Both the position numbers and the translations under genes were made by a program. 38,988 bases of DNA, from the NCBI RefSeq assembly GCF_944324935.1, contig NZ_CALUYG010000026.1, positions 1 through 38,988 on the forward strand. The letters run 5' to 3'. Below the pieces are notes generated by a model. The model had not been told where the DNA came from, searched no databases, and was given only the letters and a program-made list of their open reading frames with translations. Positions 16,930 to 25,042 of the stretch are shown here, in pieces. The DNA is from an uncultured Desulfovibrio sp. Lineage in GTDB: Bacteria; Desulfobacterota; Desulfovibrionia; Desulfovibrionales; Desulfovibrionaceae. Each line of letters starts with the position of its first letter. Within the stretch, counting starts at the first letter, position 1.

Positions 16930-17802
16930 TCAGGAGCGGTCAGCTTCCCCGGCGGCATCGTCCGTCAGCAGAGCATAGAGTTCCTTGACGCTCCAGCCCG
17001 TCAGCAGAGCATGAGCCTGCCGGGCCAGTTCCTTCGGCCGGACGCCATGCCCGGCCGAGGCCGTCAGACGGCGCAGGCAGGCGCGGGCTTCCGCCGGGTC
17101 GGCGCGCAGCGCGTCTTCCGGCGGGCCGAGGATGACCGTCACCTCGCCCAGCAGATCCGGCGAGAGCTCCGCGTGGTTTTCCAGCCGAAAGAGTATAAAT
17201 TCCTCGTGCGTCTTGGTCAATTCCCGGCAGATGGCCGCCTCGCGCGGGCCCAGCAGACCGGCCGCCACGGCGAGGCTGGCCCGCAGCCTGTCCTTGCGTT
17301 CGAAGAAGACCAGCGAGCCCGGGGTGCGGGCAAAGGCGACGAGCGTCTGCCGGCGTCCCGCATCGTCACGCGGCAGGAAGCCCAGGAAGGTGCAGGGCAG
17401 AGGCGGCAGTCCGGCAGCGCTCAGAGCCGCCACGGGCGCGGACGGCCCGGGCACGGGCGTAACGGCGATGCCCTCCGCCCGGCAGGCCCGCACCAGCCGG
17501 TAGCCGGGATCGGCCATCAGCGGCGTGCCGGCGTCGGAGACCAGCGCCAGTTCCGCGCCCTCGCGCAGGCGGCGCAGGGCCTCTTCCTGCCGGGCCTGTT
17601 CGTTGCGATCATGGAAGCTGACCAGCCGCCGTGCCGTCAGGCCGCACTGGCTGAACAGCAGGCCCGTACGTCGCGTATCTTCGCAGAGCACGGCCTCCGC
17701 GCGCTGCACGACGTCGCGCGCACGCGGGGAAAAGTCACCAGGGTTGCCAAGGGGTGTGGCCACGATCCACAGCCGTCCCGGCGTCGTCGAGGGCAAAGGC
17801 AT
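16930..17802 (-). CDS. rsmI: 16S rRNA 2'-O-ribose C1402 methyltransferase RsmI
   Basis: A SAM-dependent enzyme that methylates the ribose of C1402 in the decoding centre of 16S rRNA; 290 residues. Motifs: GRLWIVATPLGNPGDFSPRA at the start, AVLCEDTRRTGLLF, LALVSDAGTPLMADPGYRLV, PVPGPSAPVAALSAAGLP, and CRELTKTHEEF. The ATG at 17802 lies inside the end of yraN, a 68-base overlap. The family similarity begins only about 10 codons in, so a slightly later start is possible, but no better ATG/GTG is seen. Confidence 0.95.
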   Translation of the reverse strand: MPLPSTTPGRLWIVATPLGNPGDFSPRARDVVQRAEAVLCEDTRRTGLLFSQCGLTARRLVSFHDRNEQARQEEALRRLREGAELALVSDAGTPLMADPGYRLVRACRAEGIAVTPVPGPSAPVAALSAAGLPPLPCTFLGFLPRDDAGRRQTLVAFARTPGSLVFFERKDRLRASLAVAAGLLGPREAAICRELTKTHEEFILFRLENHAELSPDLLGEVTVILGPPEDALRADPAEARACLRRLTASAGHGVRPKELARQAHALLTGWSVKELYALLTDDAAGEADRS

Positions 17803-18229
17803 GGGGGATATGCTCCAGATGCAGAGAGTTCGGCCCGCGGGCCGTTACGGTCACGACGTCAAAGCGGCAGGGCCGTGACCAGGCCTCCTCCGCCGCAAGC
17901 CAGGCCCGCGCGGCCCGTATGAGGGTGCGGCGCTTGCGCGGCGTCATGGCTTCGTCAGGCCGGGCCAGGCCGTCGCCGCGGCGGCTCTTGACCTCCACGA
18001 AGACCAGGGTGTCGCCGTCCTGGCAGACGAGATCCAGCTCCAGCCTGCCCTGCCGCCAGTTGCGCGCCAGCACGGCAAGGCCCTTGCCCGTCAGCAGGCG
18101 GGCGGCCGCCTCCTCCCCCTGCCGTCCCAGCAGGGCGCTTGCGGCGACGGTCTCCGCTCGGGCCGAATGGGCGTCCGCCGGCGGGGCTGACGCGGCACGA
18201 CGGCAAAGGCGGCGCAGCAGGGCCTTCAT
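17735..18229 (-). CDS. yraN: YraN/UPF0102-family endonuclease-like protein
   Basis: A 164-residue member of UPF0102, a family with a restriction-endonuclease-like fold and no firmly established cellular role. The core is LLGRQGEEAAARLLTGKGL, then RLELDLVCQDGDTLVFVEVK, with the D and ExK residues of the predicted nuclease site. It has about 35 extra N-terminal residues and a C-terminal tail beyond HIPHAF that exists only because it reads over the start of rsmI. Its ATG overlaps the preceding gene's stop as ATGA. Confidence 0.9.
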   Translation of the reverse strand: MKALLRRLCRRAASAPPADAHSARAETVAASALLGRQGEEAAARLLTGKGLAVLARNWRQGRLELDLVCQDGDTLVFVEVKSRRGDGLARPDEAMTPRKRRTLIRAARAWLAAEEAWSRPCRFDVVTVTARGPNSLHLEHIPHAFALDDAGTAVDRGHTPWQPW

Positions 18230-18549
18230 GGCCGGGCAGCCCCGTCCGTTCCCGTGGCGGCGCCGGCTTCCGCCGGGGACGGCGCGTCATCCGGCGCGGG
18301 CCCGCCAGCTGCCGCCGCGCGTCGGGCGGCCATGCGCGCCTCGCTGGCGTCCAGCAGCTCTTCCAGCGGCACGGCCACCCCGTCCCAGGGGGGCAGCGGT
18401 TCGCGCCCGTCAAAGGCAAATTCGTTGTCCGTGAATTCGCTGTCCGAAAATTCGTGAGAAAGACGGGGACGCGGCACGGCACGCGGTCGCCGCAGCAAAC
18501 GCCCCAGACCGCCGAAGATGCCGCCGGGCCGCGGCGCGCCGGGCCTCAC
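18226..18549 (-). CDS. Small unknown protein between rnhB and yraN
   Basis: A 107-residue frame that I do not recognise. It starts with a GTG overlapping the rnhB TGA (GTGA) and ends with a TGA overlapping the yraN ATG (ATGA), so it is fitted exactly between two real genes. Composition is Arg/Pro/Gly-rich at the start, with an acidic/aromatic middle ([18 protein letters not shown], then [20 protein letters not shown]) and an Ala/Pro-rich, probably disordered end. The middle could be a short linear motif. Overlaps at both ends make a real gene likely, though low complexity leaves doubt. Confidence 0.6.
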   Translation of the reverse strand: MRPGAPRPGGIFGGLGRLLRRPRAVPRPRLSHEFSDSEFTDNEFAFDGREPLPPWDGVAVPLEELLDASEARMAARRAAAAGGPAPDDAPSPAEAGAATGTDGAARP

Positions 18550-19319
18550 AGCAGGCTCCCCTGTACGGCGGCCTGACTCGTCCGTCCGTCTCCTTCCGTT
18601 CCCGGCAGGACGCCGCGAAAGGTCAGACGGTGCAGCGGGCAGGGCCCGTGCGCCCGCAGGGCCGCATAATGATCCGCCGTGCCGTAGCCCTTGTGCCGGG
18701 CGAAGCCGTAGGCGGGCCAGCGCCGGTCCAGCGCGGTCATCAGCTTGTCCCGCTGGGTCTTGGCCAGGATGGAGGCCGCCGAGATGGCCGCCTCCGTGGC
18801 GTCGCCATGCACGACAGCCCGCTGCCGGGGCAGGCCGGACGGCGTGAGGCCCTCGTGCGCCAGGGCCTGGCACAGGCGTTCCGGGGGAAGGGTCTTGTTG
18901 CCGTCGATGAGCAGCAGGGCCGGCAGGGGGGCATGTCGCCCCAGACAGGCGACAGCGCGGGACATGGCCTCGAAGGTGGCCTGCAGGATGTTGATGGCGT
19001 CGATGCGACGCGGCCAGACCATGCCCAGCCCCCAGGCCAGCGCCGCACGCCGGATGAGCGGGGCCAGCGTATCGCGCTGTCGTTCGCTGAGCGCCTTGGA
19101 GTCGTCCAGTCCCGGCAGGGAGGCTCCCTCCGGCAGGATGACGGCCGCCGCCACCACAGGCCCGGCCAGACAGCCGCGTCCGGCCTCGTCCACGCCGGCG
19201 ATGCCGGACGCGGGCGGCGGATGTCCGTCCAGGCCCGGCAGCAGGGGGGCGTCTGCCGGCATGCCCGGACGCAAGGAGACGCCGGGCCGGGAGGGAGCGG
19301 GGGCAGCGTGTCGAGTCAT
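18546..19319 (-). CDS. rnhB: Ribonuclease HII
   Basis: RNase HII cuts RNA in RNA-DNA hybrids, including single ribonucleotides misincorporated into DNA. The protein is 257 residues, with about 40 extra low-complexity residues before the catalytic domain. The acidic metal site is visible: [20 protein letters not shown] (Asp-Glu), [11 protein letters not shown] (Asp), and [18 protein letters not shown] with the final Asp. [12 protein letters not shown] is also characteristic. A GAGG site lies about 9 bases before the ATG. It begins 168 bases after rplS and is separated from it by a strong hairpin, so it may have its own promoter. Confidence 0.95.
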   Translation of the reverse strand: MTRHAAPAPSRPGVSLRPGMPADAPLLPGLDGHPPPASGIAGVDEAGRGCLAGPVVAAAVILPEGASLPGLDDSKALSERQRDTLAPLIRRAALAWGLGMVWPRRIDAINILQATFEAMSRAVACLGRHAPLPALLLIDGNKTLPPERLCQALAHEGLTPSGLPRQRAVVHGDATEAAISAASILAKTQRDKLMTALDRRWPAYGFARHKGYGTADHYAALRAHGPCPLHRLTFRGVLPGTEGDGRTSQAAVQGSLL

Positions 19320-19365
19320 GGGCGGGGCCTCAGGAAACGGACGGCGTTTCGTGCCTCAGCGGGGG

Positions 19366-19385
19366 GATGCGGTCGGGCCCGCATC
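19366..19385 (-). terminator. Second hairpin downstream of rplS
   Basis: GATGCGG (19366-19372) pairs with CCGCATC (19379-19385) around a 6-base loop. There is no T tract. It follows the larger rplS hairpin in the leftward direction and may back it up or structure the rnhB leader. Confidence 0.35.
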
Positions 19386-19409
19386 AGCGGAGAGTACGCA
19401 AACACAACG

Positions 19410-19448
19410 ACCTTACCCGGGCTCCCATGACGGAAGTCCAGGTAAGGT
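19410..19448 (-). terminator. Long hairpin after rplS
   Basis: ACCTTACC (19410-19417) pairs exactly with GGTAAGGT (19441-19448). The pairing continues inward with G-U pairs and one mismatch to about 17 pairs, closing on a GTCAT loop. A T/G-rich stretch follows leftward. It probably terminates or attenuates rplS transcription before rnhB. Confidence 0.6.
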
Positions 19449-19487
19449 GGAAATGCCGGCATTCCCCGGATCGGGAAACGTCCGTGA

Positions 19488-19835
19488 TCAGAAGCGGCCG
19501 CGGGGCTTGATGCGGGCCGCCTTGCCCTTGAGGGCGCGCAGGTAGTACAGGCGGCTGCGGCGTACACGACCCTGCGTGACCACTTCCACATGGTCGACGA
19601 AGGGGGAATGCAGAGGGAAGATGCGTTCCACGCCCACGCCGTCGGACACTTTGCGCACCGTGAAGGTCGCGCCGGTGGTGCCGCGCTGCAGACGGATCAC
19701 ATTGCCCTGGAACACCTGGATGCGTTCCTTTTCGCCTTCGACGATGCGCAGATGCACCTTGACCGTGTCGCCGGAGCGAAACGCGGGCATATCCATGCGC
19801 ATATTTTCCATTTCGATCTTCTTGATGATATCCAT
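19488..19835 (-). CDS. rplS: 50S ribosomal protein L19
   Basis: A 115-residue ribosomal protein at the 30S-50S interface. The family sequence is clear: [60 protein letters not shown], and the [19 protein letters not shown] end. An excellent AAGGAG ribosome-binding site lies 9 bases upstream of the ATG. It follows trmD by 54 bases, the standard order, though rimM is not adjacent here. Confidence 0.97.
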   Translation of the reverse strand: MDIIKKIEMENMRMDMPAFRSGDTVKVHLRIVEGEKERIQVFQGNVIRLQRGTTGATFTVRKVSDGVGVERIFPLHSPFVDHVEVVTQGRVRRSRLYYLRALKGKAARIKPRGRF

Positions 19836-19889
19836 GCCTCTACTCCTTAGATATCCGCAGCCGCGCCGGCCGCCGGTAAAAACTGAGGG

Positions 19890-21185
19890 CTAATCGTAGT
19901 CGCCCAGAATCCTGTCGGCCAGTATGGCGGCCGCGCTTCGCACCGAAAGGTGATTGTCGCTCAAAAAACGCACGGGGCGCACCATGCCGTCGCTGCGGGC
20001 CAGCACTTCCGGGGCCAGCCCGCGTGCCGTCCCCAGGCAGAGTATGACCGGGCCGCGTCGGCATGCCTCCCGCACCTGACGCGGCGTCAGCAGGGGGACG
20101 CGGCTTTTCTTGTCCGGCCAGGCTGCCGAGCTCGTCAGCAGCAGGGGGCGTACGCCGCATTCCTCTTCCCGTTGTCGCAGCGCCTCGTCCAGTGAGGCGG
20201 CTGGCCGCACCATGTCCAGGGCGCGCGCCCTGTCGCTATGGCATTTGCGCCCCTGTTCGTCCGTCCAGTGGCGCAGGATGGCCCGCAGCAGCTCCAGCTG
20301 ATCCTCCAGCGGGGTAACCGCAAAGAAGGGCCCCATTGCATAGCTGCGCGAAATCCGGGCTATATCGTGAATGTCCAGATTTGTCAAAGAAGAAGTGCCG
20401 GAATTTTTTGCATCCAGCATGACCGGATGATGCAGCAGGCAGAAGGAGAGGTTGCGCCCGGCCCGCTCGCGCGGCAGGCTGCTCAGAAAGGCCGCATCCT
20501 CGCGGGTCAGCGGCGCTTCCGCCAGCAGGTCGGGACGCTGGCGCAGAGTGGCCTTCAGGGCTCCCTCACGCCGCCAGCGGGCGATGCGGGCGTGGTCGCC
20601 GCTGCGCAGCACTTCCGGCACGGGCAGGCCTTCCAGCACTTCCGGGCGGGTATAGTGCGGGTACTCCAGCAGCCCGTGGGAAAAACTCTCGTCCTCGCCG
20701 GATTCCTCCCTGCCCATATAGCCGGGCATGAGACGGGCCACGGCCTCCAGCACGGCCAGCGCCGCGCATTCCCCGCCGTTGAGCACGGCCTCGCCCACGC
20801 TGACCGGCTCCAGGGGAAAGAGGTCGTTCAGGCGGGCATCCAGCCCTTCATAGCGGCCGCAGATGAGGGTGATGTCCTCCTCTCGCGCCAGCTCCCGCGC
20901 CAGCGCCTGGGTAAGGGGCCGTCCCCCCGGCGACATGAGCAGCAGACGCCCCGGCGAGGGGATGGAGCGCAGCGCGGCGGCCACGGGCTCGCCCTGCATG
21001 ACCATGCCGGGCCCGCCGCCATAGGGGCGGTCGTCCACATGGCGATGTTTGTCCGTGCTGAACTGGCGCGGATCGTGTAAAGTGCAGGTCACGATTCCCG
21101 CCTCCCGGGCGCGGCCCATGAGCCCGGCCTCCAGCGGCGAGCGGAAAAATTCGGGAAAGAGCGTCACGAGATGGAAACGCGGCAT
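19890..21185 (-). CDS. trmD: TrmD tRNA m1G37 methyltransferase fused to a second SPOUT methyltransferase domain
   Basis: A 431-residue fusion. Residues about 1-240 are TrmD, which methylates G37 of tRNA to keep reading frame: FHLVTLFPEFFRSPLEAGLM, YGGGPGMVMQGEP, LICGRYEGLDARL and SVGEAVLNGGECAAL (knot region) are all present. Residues about 250-431 resemble the TM1570-like SAM-dependent RNA methyltransferase family (NLDIHDIARISRSYAMG, FFAVTPLEDQLELL, ILCLGTARGLAPEVL). I recall similarly long TrmD proteins in Desulfovibrio. The ATG at 21185 is chosen because the family begins there; an in-frame TTG at 21203 is less likely. rplS follows. The target of the second domain is unknown. Confidence 0.92.
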   Translation of the reverse strand: MPRFHLVTLFPEFFRSPLEAGLMGRAREAGIVTCTLHDPRQFSTDKHRHVDDRPYGGGPGMVMQGEPVAAALRSIPSPGRLLLMSPGGRPLTQALARELAREEDITLICGRYEGLDARLNDLFPLEPVSVGEAVLNGGECAALAVLEAVARLMPGYMGREESGEDESFSHGLLEYPHYTRPEVLEGLPVPEVLRSGDHARIARWRREGALKATLRQRPDLLAEAPLTREDAAFLSSLPRERAGRNLSFCLLHHPVMLDAKNSGTSSLTNLDIHDIARISRSYAMGPFFAVTPLEDQLELLRAILRHWTDEQGRKCHSDRARALDMVRPAASLDEALRQREEECGVRPLLLTSSAAWPDKKSRVPLLTPRQVREACRRGPVILCLGTARGLAPEVLARSDGMVRPVRFLSDNHLSVRSAAAILADRILGDYD

Positions 21186-21234
21186 GGGCGCAGAGTGCCG
21201 CAAATACGGTCCGCTGGCAAGAGGGGGCGGTCGT

Positions 21235-22068
21235 TCAGTGGTGCTCCCGGCCGTGCCGGGGCGGTCGCAGGCCGGCTGCCGTCAGCAGGCGAAAGGCGGG
21301 CCGCAGCGGGCGCGTGCCCGTCAGGGCGAGCCAGTGCCCCGGGACAGGCAGCGTCCGCCAGAAAAACGTCCGTTCCCGCCAGTGCAGAACGCCCCGGCGC
21401 TGCCCGTGGCGGCCGCAAGGGATGCAGGCCGGCGGGCAGTCCAGTCCCGTACCCGCGGCCTTGGCGAGGCTTTCCTTGAGCGTCCAGCAGCGCAGGGCTT
21501 CCGCGGCGGGCAGGGGAACGTCTCGTCCCCGTCCGTCAGGAGCGAAGGCCGTTTCCGCTGGCGGCGGGCTGGACAGGCTTTCGGCATCCAGCCCGAGGCG
21601 GGCGTCTCCAGCCGGCGTGACCAGCAGGGCGGCAAAGGCCGCCTGTTCGCTGTGACTGAAGCAGACGCCCCAGTCCGGCAGGCAGGCTGCGCCGTTGGCC
21701 TGATGTCTCAGGAGGGGCAGCCAGATGTCCGGCTCCGCGCCCGCGTCCGTCAGGCAGGCGGCCAGCGCCAGCCGCGACAGCCAGCGCGAGCAGGCGGCGC
21801 GTGGCTGCCGGAAGGCCGCAAGATGTGCACGCTGGGCGGACGAGAGCAGCGGGGAGAGCTCCGCCGCAAGCAGAGTCGTCAGTTTCCGGCAGGCACTGTC
21901 CGTCGCGGGCAGCGGGCAGCAGACGATATGGACGGTCACCTCCGCGTCGGGAGCGCGGGCAGGCAGGAGGGGGGCGGTGTGGACGGTCAGCCGGGGGGAG
22001 GGCCCCCCCCTCGCCTCGCGCGGGAGGGGTTCCTCTTCCCCCCAAAAAGTAAAAGATAGCGTCAGCAA
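21235..22068 (-). CDS. Sfp-type 4'-phosphopantetheinyl transferase
   Basis: Transfers phosphopantetheine from CoA to a carrier-protein serine. The superfamily motifs are in order: [25 protein letters not shown] (the metal-binding Asp-x-Glu), and [20 protein letters not shown] (W-x-x-KE-x-x-x-K). Length is 277 residues, nearer the Sfp/EntD class than the short AcpS class. The likely start is a TTG at 22068 that overlaps the end of the macro-domain gene by 7 bases, with AGGACGAG upstream; no good ATG lies further in before the conserved part. No NRPS, PKS or ACP gene is in the window, so the acceptor is unknown. It lies 49 bases before trmD. Confidence 0.8.
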   Translation of the reverse strand: MLTLSFTFWGEEEPLPREARGGPSPRLTVHTAPLLPARAPDAEVTVHIVCCPLPATDSACRKLTTLLAAELSPLLSSAQRAHLAAFRQPRAACSRWLSRLALAACLTDAGAEPDIWLPLLRHQANGAACLPDWGVCFSHSEQAAFAALLVTPAGDARLGLDAESLSSPPPAETAFAPDGRGRDVPLPAAEALRCWTLKESLAKAAGTGLDCPPACIPCGRHGQRRGVLHWRERTFFWRTLPVPGHWLALTGTRPLRPAFRLLTAAGLRPPRHGREHH

Positions 22069-22631
22069 GTCTTGCTCTCGTCCTGTGTCGCCAGTTTTTC
22101 GCGCAGGCGTTGCAGGGCGTTTTCGTGGGCCTGGCGGGAGGCGTCGGAAAAGCAGACGAGGCGTATCTCCTGCGGGAGGCTGTCCTCCGGGCGTTCGGCC
22201 AGGAATTCGGCGATGGTCCGCACGGCCACGGTGGCCGCCATATCGGCGGGGTAGCCGTACACGCCTGTGGAAATGGCCGGGAAGGCCACCACCCGGCAGG
22301 CGTTGTCCGCCGCCAGCAGCAGGGACGAGCGGTAGGCCGAGGCCAGAAGTTGCGGTTCGCCTTCAAAGCCGCCGTGCCAGACGGGCCCCACCGTATGGAT
22401 GACGTAGCGCGCGGGCAGGCGGAAGCCGGGGGTGATGCAGGCCCCGCCGGTGGGGCAGCCGCCCAGCGGTCGGCAGGCCTCGAGCAGTTCCGGCCCGGCG
22501 GCGGCATGGATGGCTCCGTCCACGCCGCCGCCGCCCAGCAGGCTGGAATTGGCGGCATTGACGATGGCGTCGACGTCTTCCCGGGTGATGTCACCCTGGA
22601 CGATGTGGATATGTTGCGGGACGTTGCGCAT
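22062..22631 (-). CDS. Macro-domain protein (O-acetyl-ADP-ribose deacetylase type)
   Basis: A 189-residue stand-alone macro domain. Such proteins bind ADP-ribose and hydrolyse O-acetyl-ADP-ribose or remove ADP-ribose from proteins. Diagnostic segments: [64 protein letters not shown], and [13 protein letters not shown]. The Asn-Ala-Ala-Asn and Gly-rich loop 1 and the ISTGVYGYP loop 2 are intact. The ATG has a perfect AGGAGG site. It is the first gene after a good promoter and overlaps the phosphopantetheinyl transferase gene downstream. Confidence 0.93.
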   Translation of the reverse strand: MRNVPQHIHIVQGDITREDVDAIVNAANSSLLGGGGVDGAIHAAAGPELLEACRPLGGCPTGGACITPGFRLPARYVIHTVGPVWHGGFEGEPQLLASAYRSSLLLAADNACRVVAFPAISTGVYGYPADMAATVAVRTIAEFLAERPEDSLPQEIRLVCFSDASRQAHENALQRLREKLATQDESKTC

Positions 22632-22703
22632 GGGGAGCCTCCTGTTTCCGTGCGGGACGCGTGAGCCCCGGACTGCCGGGACCGTACGCCTTGAGATGGG
22701 GGC

Positions 22704-22732
22704 AGCATAGCGCCGTGAGGGCCTTCCTTCAA
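22704..22732 (-). promoter_or_regulatory. Promoter of the macro-domain operon
   Basis: Read leftward, TTGAAG (22732-22727), exactly 17 bases, then TATGCT (22709-22704), a 5/6 -10 box. It lies about 72 bases before the macro-domain ATG. It could drive macro, phosphopantetheinyl transferase, trmD and rplS, since no terminator is seen until the rplS hairpin. Confidence 0.65.
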
Positions 22733-22775
22733 GACCGGGGAGGCGGCTGCGATCATGCGGGGCGGAGACAAAAAA

Positions 22776-22805
22776 GGAAAGGATGCCGGGGGCGGCGTCC
22801 TTTCC
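22776..22805 (-). terminator. Rho-independent terminator of the yeiH-like gene
   Basis: GGAAAGGATGCCG (22776-22788) pairs with CGGCGTCCTTTCC (22793-22805), 13 pairs with one G-U and a GGGG loop. In the leftward direction it is followed by six T. It lies 25 bases after the gene's stop codon. Confidence 0.92.
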
Positions 22806-22830
22806 GGGGAGTGAGGGAGTCGTGAAGCCC

Positions 22831-23889
22831 TTATCCGATGAGGAAATTGGCGGCGAAGTAGCCTCCCGTCGCCAGCCAGACGGCGAGGATGCCGGCCAGC
22901 AGGAAGGGTTTGGGGCCGACCTTGCGTACTTTTTCCAGGCTGGTTTCCATGCCGAGGGCGCACATGGCCATGGTCAGGAGGAAGACGTCAAAGGCGTTGA
23001 TGGCGTTGACCATGCCGGCGGGGATGATGCCCAGCGAGTTGATGCCGATGGTCGCCACGAAGAGCACGGCGAACCAGGGGAAGCTCTTCATGTGGGAAGC
23101 ATTGCCTTCCGCGGTCCGTTCGCCGCTGCGGACGGCGGCGCGGCGCAGCCAGAAGCCGAGGGCGACCAGCAGGGGGGCGAGCATGATGACGCGCATCATC
23201 TTCACGATCACCGCCGTATTGCCCGCTTCGGGGGAGATGGCCTGACCGGCGGCCACGGCGTGGGCGACCTCATGCAGGGTGGCACCGGCAAAGGCCCCGT
23301 AGACGTCGGCGGACATGGGCAGCAGGCCGTGGCTGTAGAGCAGGGGATAAAGCAGCATGGCCAGCGTGCCGAAGACGACCACCGTGCCCACGGCGATGCT
23401 GCTTTCATGGTTTTCGGCCTTGACCACGGGTTCGACGGCCAGCACGGCGGCGGCGCCACAGACGGAGCTGCCCGCGGCCGTCAGCAGGGCCAGCCGGCGG
23501 GGCAGGCGGAACACCTTGATGCCCAGCCACGAGCCCATGAGGAAGGTCGTGCCCAGCATGAAGGCCGCCAGCGCCACGCCCCTGAAGCCCACCTGCGCCA
23601 GATCCTGGAAGGTCAGGCGGAAGCCGTAAAGGACGATGGCCAGCCGCAGCAGCGACTTGGAGGAAAAGAGGATGCCCGGCTTGAGGTAGACGGGCATATG
23701 GACATGCAGGGTGTTGCCGTAGCACATGCCGACCACGATGCCGACGATGAGCGGGCTGATGCCGAGAGCGGTGAGGAAGGGCAGATCCACGAGATGGAAG
23801 GCCACGCTGGCGAAGAGCGCCACAAAAACCAGTCCGTTGAGCAGTTGCACGTTGCGGTCATTGCGGAAAGCCTGTACGAGGAATTTCAT
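22831..23889 (-). CDS. YeiH/UPF0324-family putative sulfate/sulfite exporter
   Basis: A 352-residue inner-membrane protein with about ten hydrophobic segments, of the UPF0324 (YeiH) family, often named putative sulfate exporter. Signatures: [20 protein letters not shown], the [17 protein letters not shown] segment, [20 protein letters not shown], and [19 protein letters not shown]. The ATG at 23889 with AAGGGG upstream is preferred. The alternative ATG at 23925 would lie almost at the predicted transcript start. It is divergent from a LysR-type regulator, the arrangement of enterobacterial yeiH and yeiE. In a sulfate reducer, handling of sulfite or related anions is an attractive role, but this is inference. 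Confidence 0.85.
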   Translation of the reverse strand: MKFLVQAFRNDRNVQLLNGLVFVALFASVAFHLVDLPFLTALGISPLIVGIVVGMCYGNTLHVHMPVYLKPGILFSSKSLLRLAIVLYGFRLTFQDLAQVGFRGVALAAFMLGTTFLMGSWLGIKVFRLPRRLALLTAAGSSVCGAAAVLAVEPVVKAENHESSIAVGTVVVFGTLAMLLYPLLYSHGLLPMSADVYGAFAGATLHEVAHAVAAGQAISPEAGNTAVIVKMMRVIMLAPLLVALGFWLRRAAVRSGERTAEGNASHMKSFPWFAVLFVATIGINSLGIIPAGMVNAINAFDVFLLTMAMCALGMETSLEKVRKVGPKPFLLAGILAVWLATGGYFAANFLIG

Positions 23890-23931
23890 GGTAGCTGCCC
23901 CTTTGGGGATGTTGGTGAATGTCATGGCCTT

Positions 23932-23960
23932 GTGGTAGCACCCCCGCGTGCCGGGAACAA
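23932..23960 (-). promoter_or_regulatory. Candidate yeiH-like gene promoter and operator region
   Basis: Read leftward, TTGTTC (23960-23955), 17 bases, then TACCAC (23937-23932). Immediately behind the -35, positions 23961-24000 are sharply A+T-rich. This is the kind of intergenic stretch where a divergently encoded LysR protein usually binds. No clean dyad is obvious. Confidence 0.4.
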
Positions 23961-24013
23961 ACGGATTAAATTTTTCGGTTCGACAACTTTTTCTTATTGA
24001 TCGGGAAAACAGC

Positions 24014-24895
24014 ATGACCCTGAGGCATATCGAGGTGTTCCTGGCGCTGGCACGCAACCCCAACATGCGGGAGGTGGCCGAGCTGCTCTGCGTTTCGCAG
24101 GCGGCCGTCTCCTCGGCGCTGCGCGGCTTCGAGGACGAGCTGGGCAGCCGTCTCTTCGTGCGGGTGGGGCGGGGGCTGGTGCTCAACGAAAAGGGCAAGC
24201 TGCTGGAAAAGCGCCTTGCGCCCATTTATGCCGAGCTCAAGGGCGTTCTGGATCTGACCGCCTACGCCACCCTGGCGGGCAGCCTCAAGATCGGCGCGTC
24301 CACCACGCTGGCGGATTTCGTGCTCCCGGTCATCCTTTACGATTTCCACAGCAGTCATCCCAATGTGCGCATCGGCTGCGAGTCCGGCAATACGCACGAC
24401 ATCCTTCATGGTGTGGAGGACGGCGTGCTGGATGTGGGTTTTGTGGAAGGACAGGTGCAAAGCCTCGTCCTCAATGTGCGGGCGCTGGCCGAGGAGACTT
24501 TGCTCGTGGTGTCCGGCGACAGGGAGAGCGCCGCCGGGCCGCCGGTCTCCATCCATGAACTCATGCGGCGGCGCTGGCTCCTGCGCGAGCAGGGATCGGG
24601 CGCGCGCGAGGCCTTCCTTGCGGCCATCACGCCGCTGGGACTGCGGCCCACGGATTTTCTGGAGTTCAACCATTACGACCCCATCAAGATCCTGCTGCAC
24701 AAGCCCGGGACGCTGGCCTGCGTCTCGCGGCACATCGTGCGCCGCGAGCTGGAGGCCGGCGAACTCTGGGAAGTGCCGCTGGCCGACATCCGCTTTACCC
24801 GCACCTTCTATCGTGTGGAACACAAGGACAGGCAGGCCTCCCCACTGGTGGAGGTGCTTTCCGACCGCATCCAGGCCTATCTGGAGCAGAAGTAG
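24014..24895 (+). CDS. LysR-family transcriptional regulator (YeiE-like)
   Basis: A 293-residue LysR-type regulator. The N-terminal winged helix-turn-helix is standard (MTLRHIEVFLALARNPNMRE, LLCVSQAAVSSALRGFEDEL, SRLFVRVGRGLVLNEKG). The remainder is the periplasmic-binding-protein-like effector domain (GSLKIGASTTLADFVLPVIL; DVGFVEG). The ATG at 24014 matches the family start; a longer in-frame reading from 23948 is rejected. Its ribosome-binding site (GGGAAAA) is weak, in keeping with a low-level regulator. Divergent placement beside the yeiH-like exporter suggests it controls that gene and itself in response to a small anion. The effector is not identifiable from sequence. Confidence 0.92.
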   Translation: MTLRHIEVFLALARNPNMREVAELLCVSQAAVSSALRGFEDELGSRLFVRVGRGLVLNEKGKLLEKRLAPIYAELKGVLDLTAYATLAGSLKIGASTTLADFVLPVILYDFHSSHPNVRIGCESGNTHDILHGVEDGVLDVGFVEGQVQSLVLNVRALAEETLLVVSGDRESAAGPPVSIHELMRRRWLLREQGSGAREAFLAAITPLGLRPTDFLEFNHYDPIKILLHKPGTLACVSRHIVRRELEAGELWEVPLADIRFTRTFYRVEHKDRQASPLVEVLSDRIQAYLEQK

Positions 24896-24913
24896 CGGGA
24901 TACAGGAAAATAA

Positions 24914-24940
24914 GACGCCGTTTCACAGGGAAACGGCGTC
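24914..24940. terminator. Bidirectional terminator between lysR and the lipoprotein gene
   Basis: GACGCCGTTTC (24914-24924) and GAAACGGCGTC (24930-24940) form a perfect 11-bp stem with a 5-base loop. Leftward it is followed by TTATTTTCC, so it best serves the convergent lipoprotein transcript. Rightward it lies 19 bases after the lysR stop but has no T tract. Confidence 0.75.
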
Positions 24941-25042
24941 CTGGAGCGTGTGGATGCGCTCCGCGGCGTGCGGGGAGGAGGGGCTCTCCAGCAAGGCGCA
25001 TCGTGATGGCGGGAACGCGGTCCAGGATCTGCAGATACAGAT

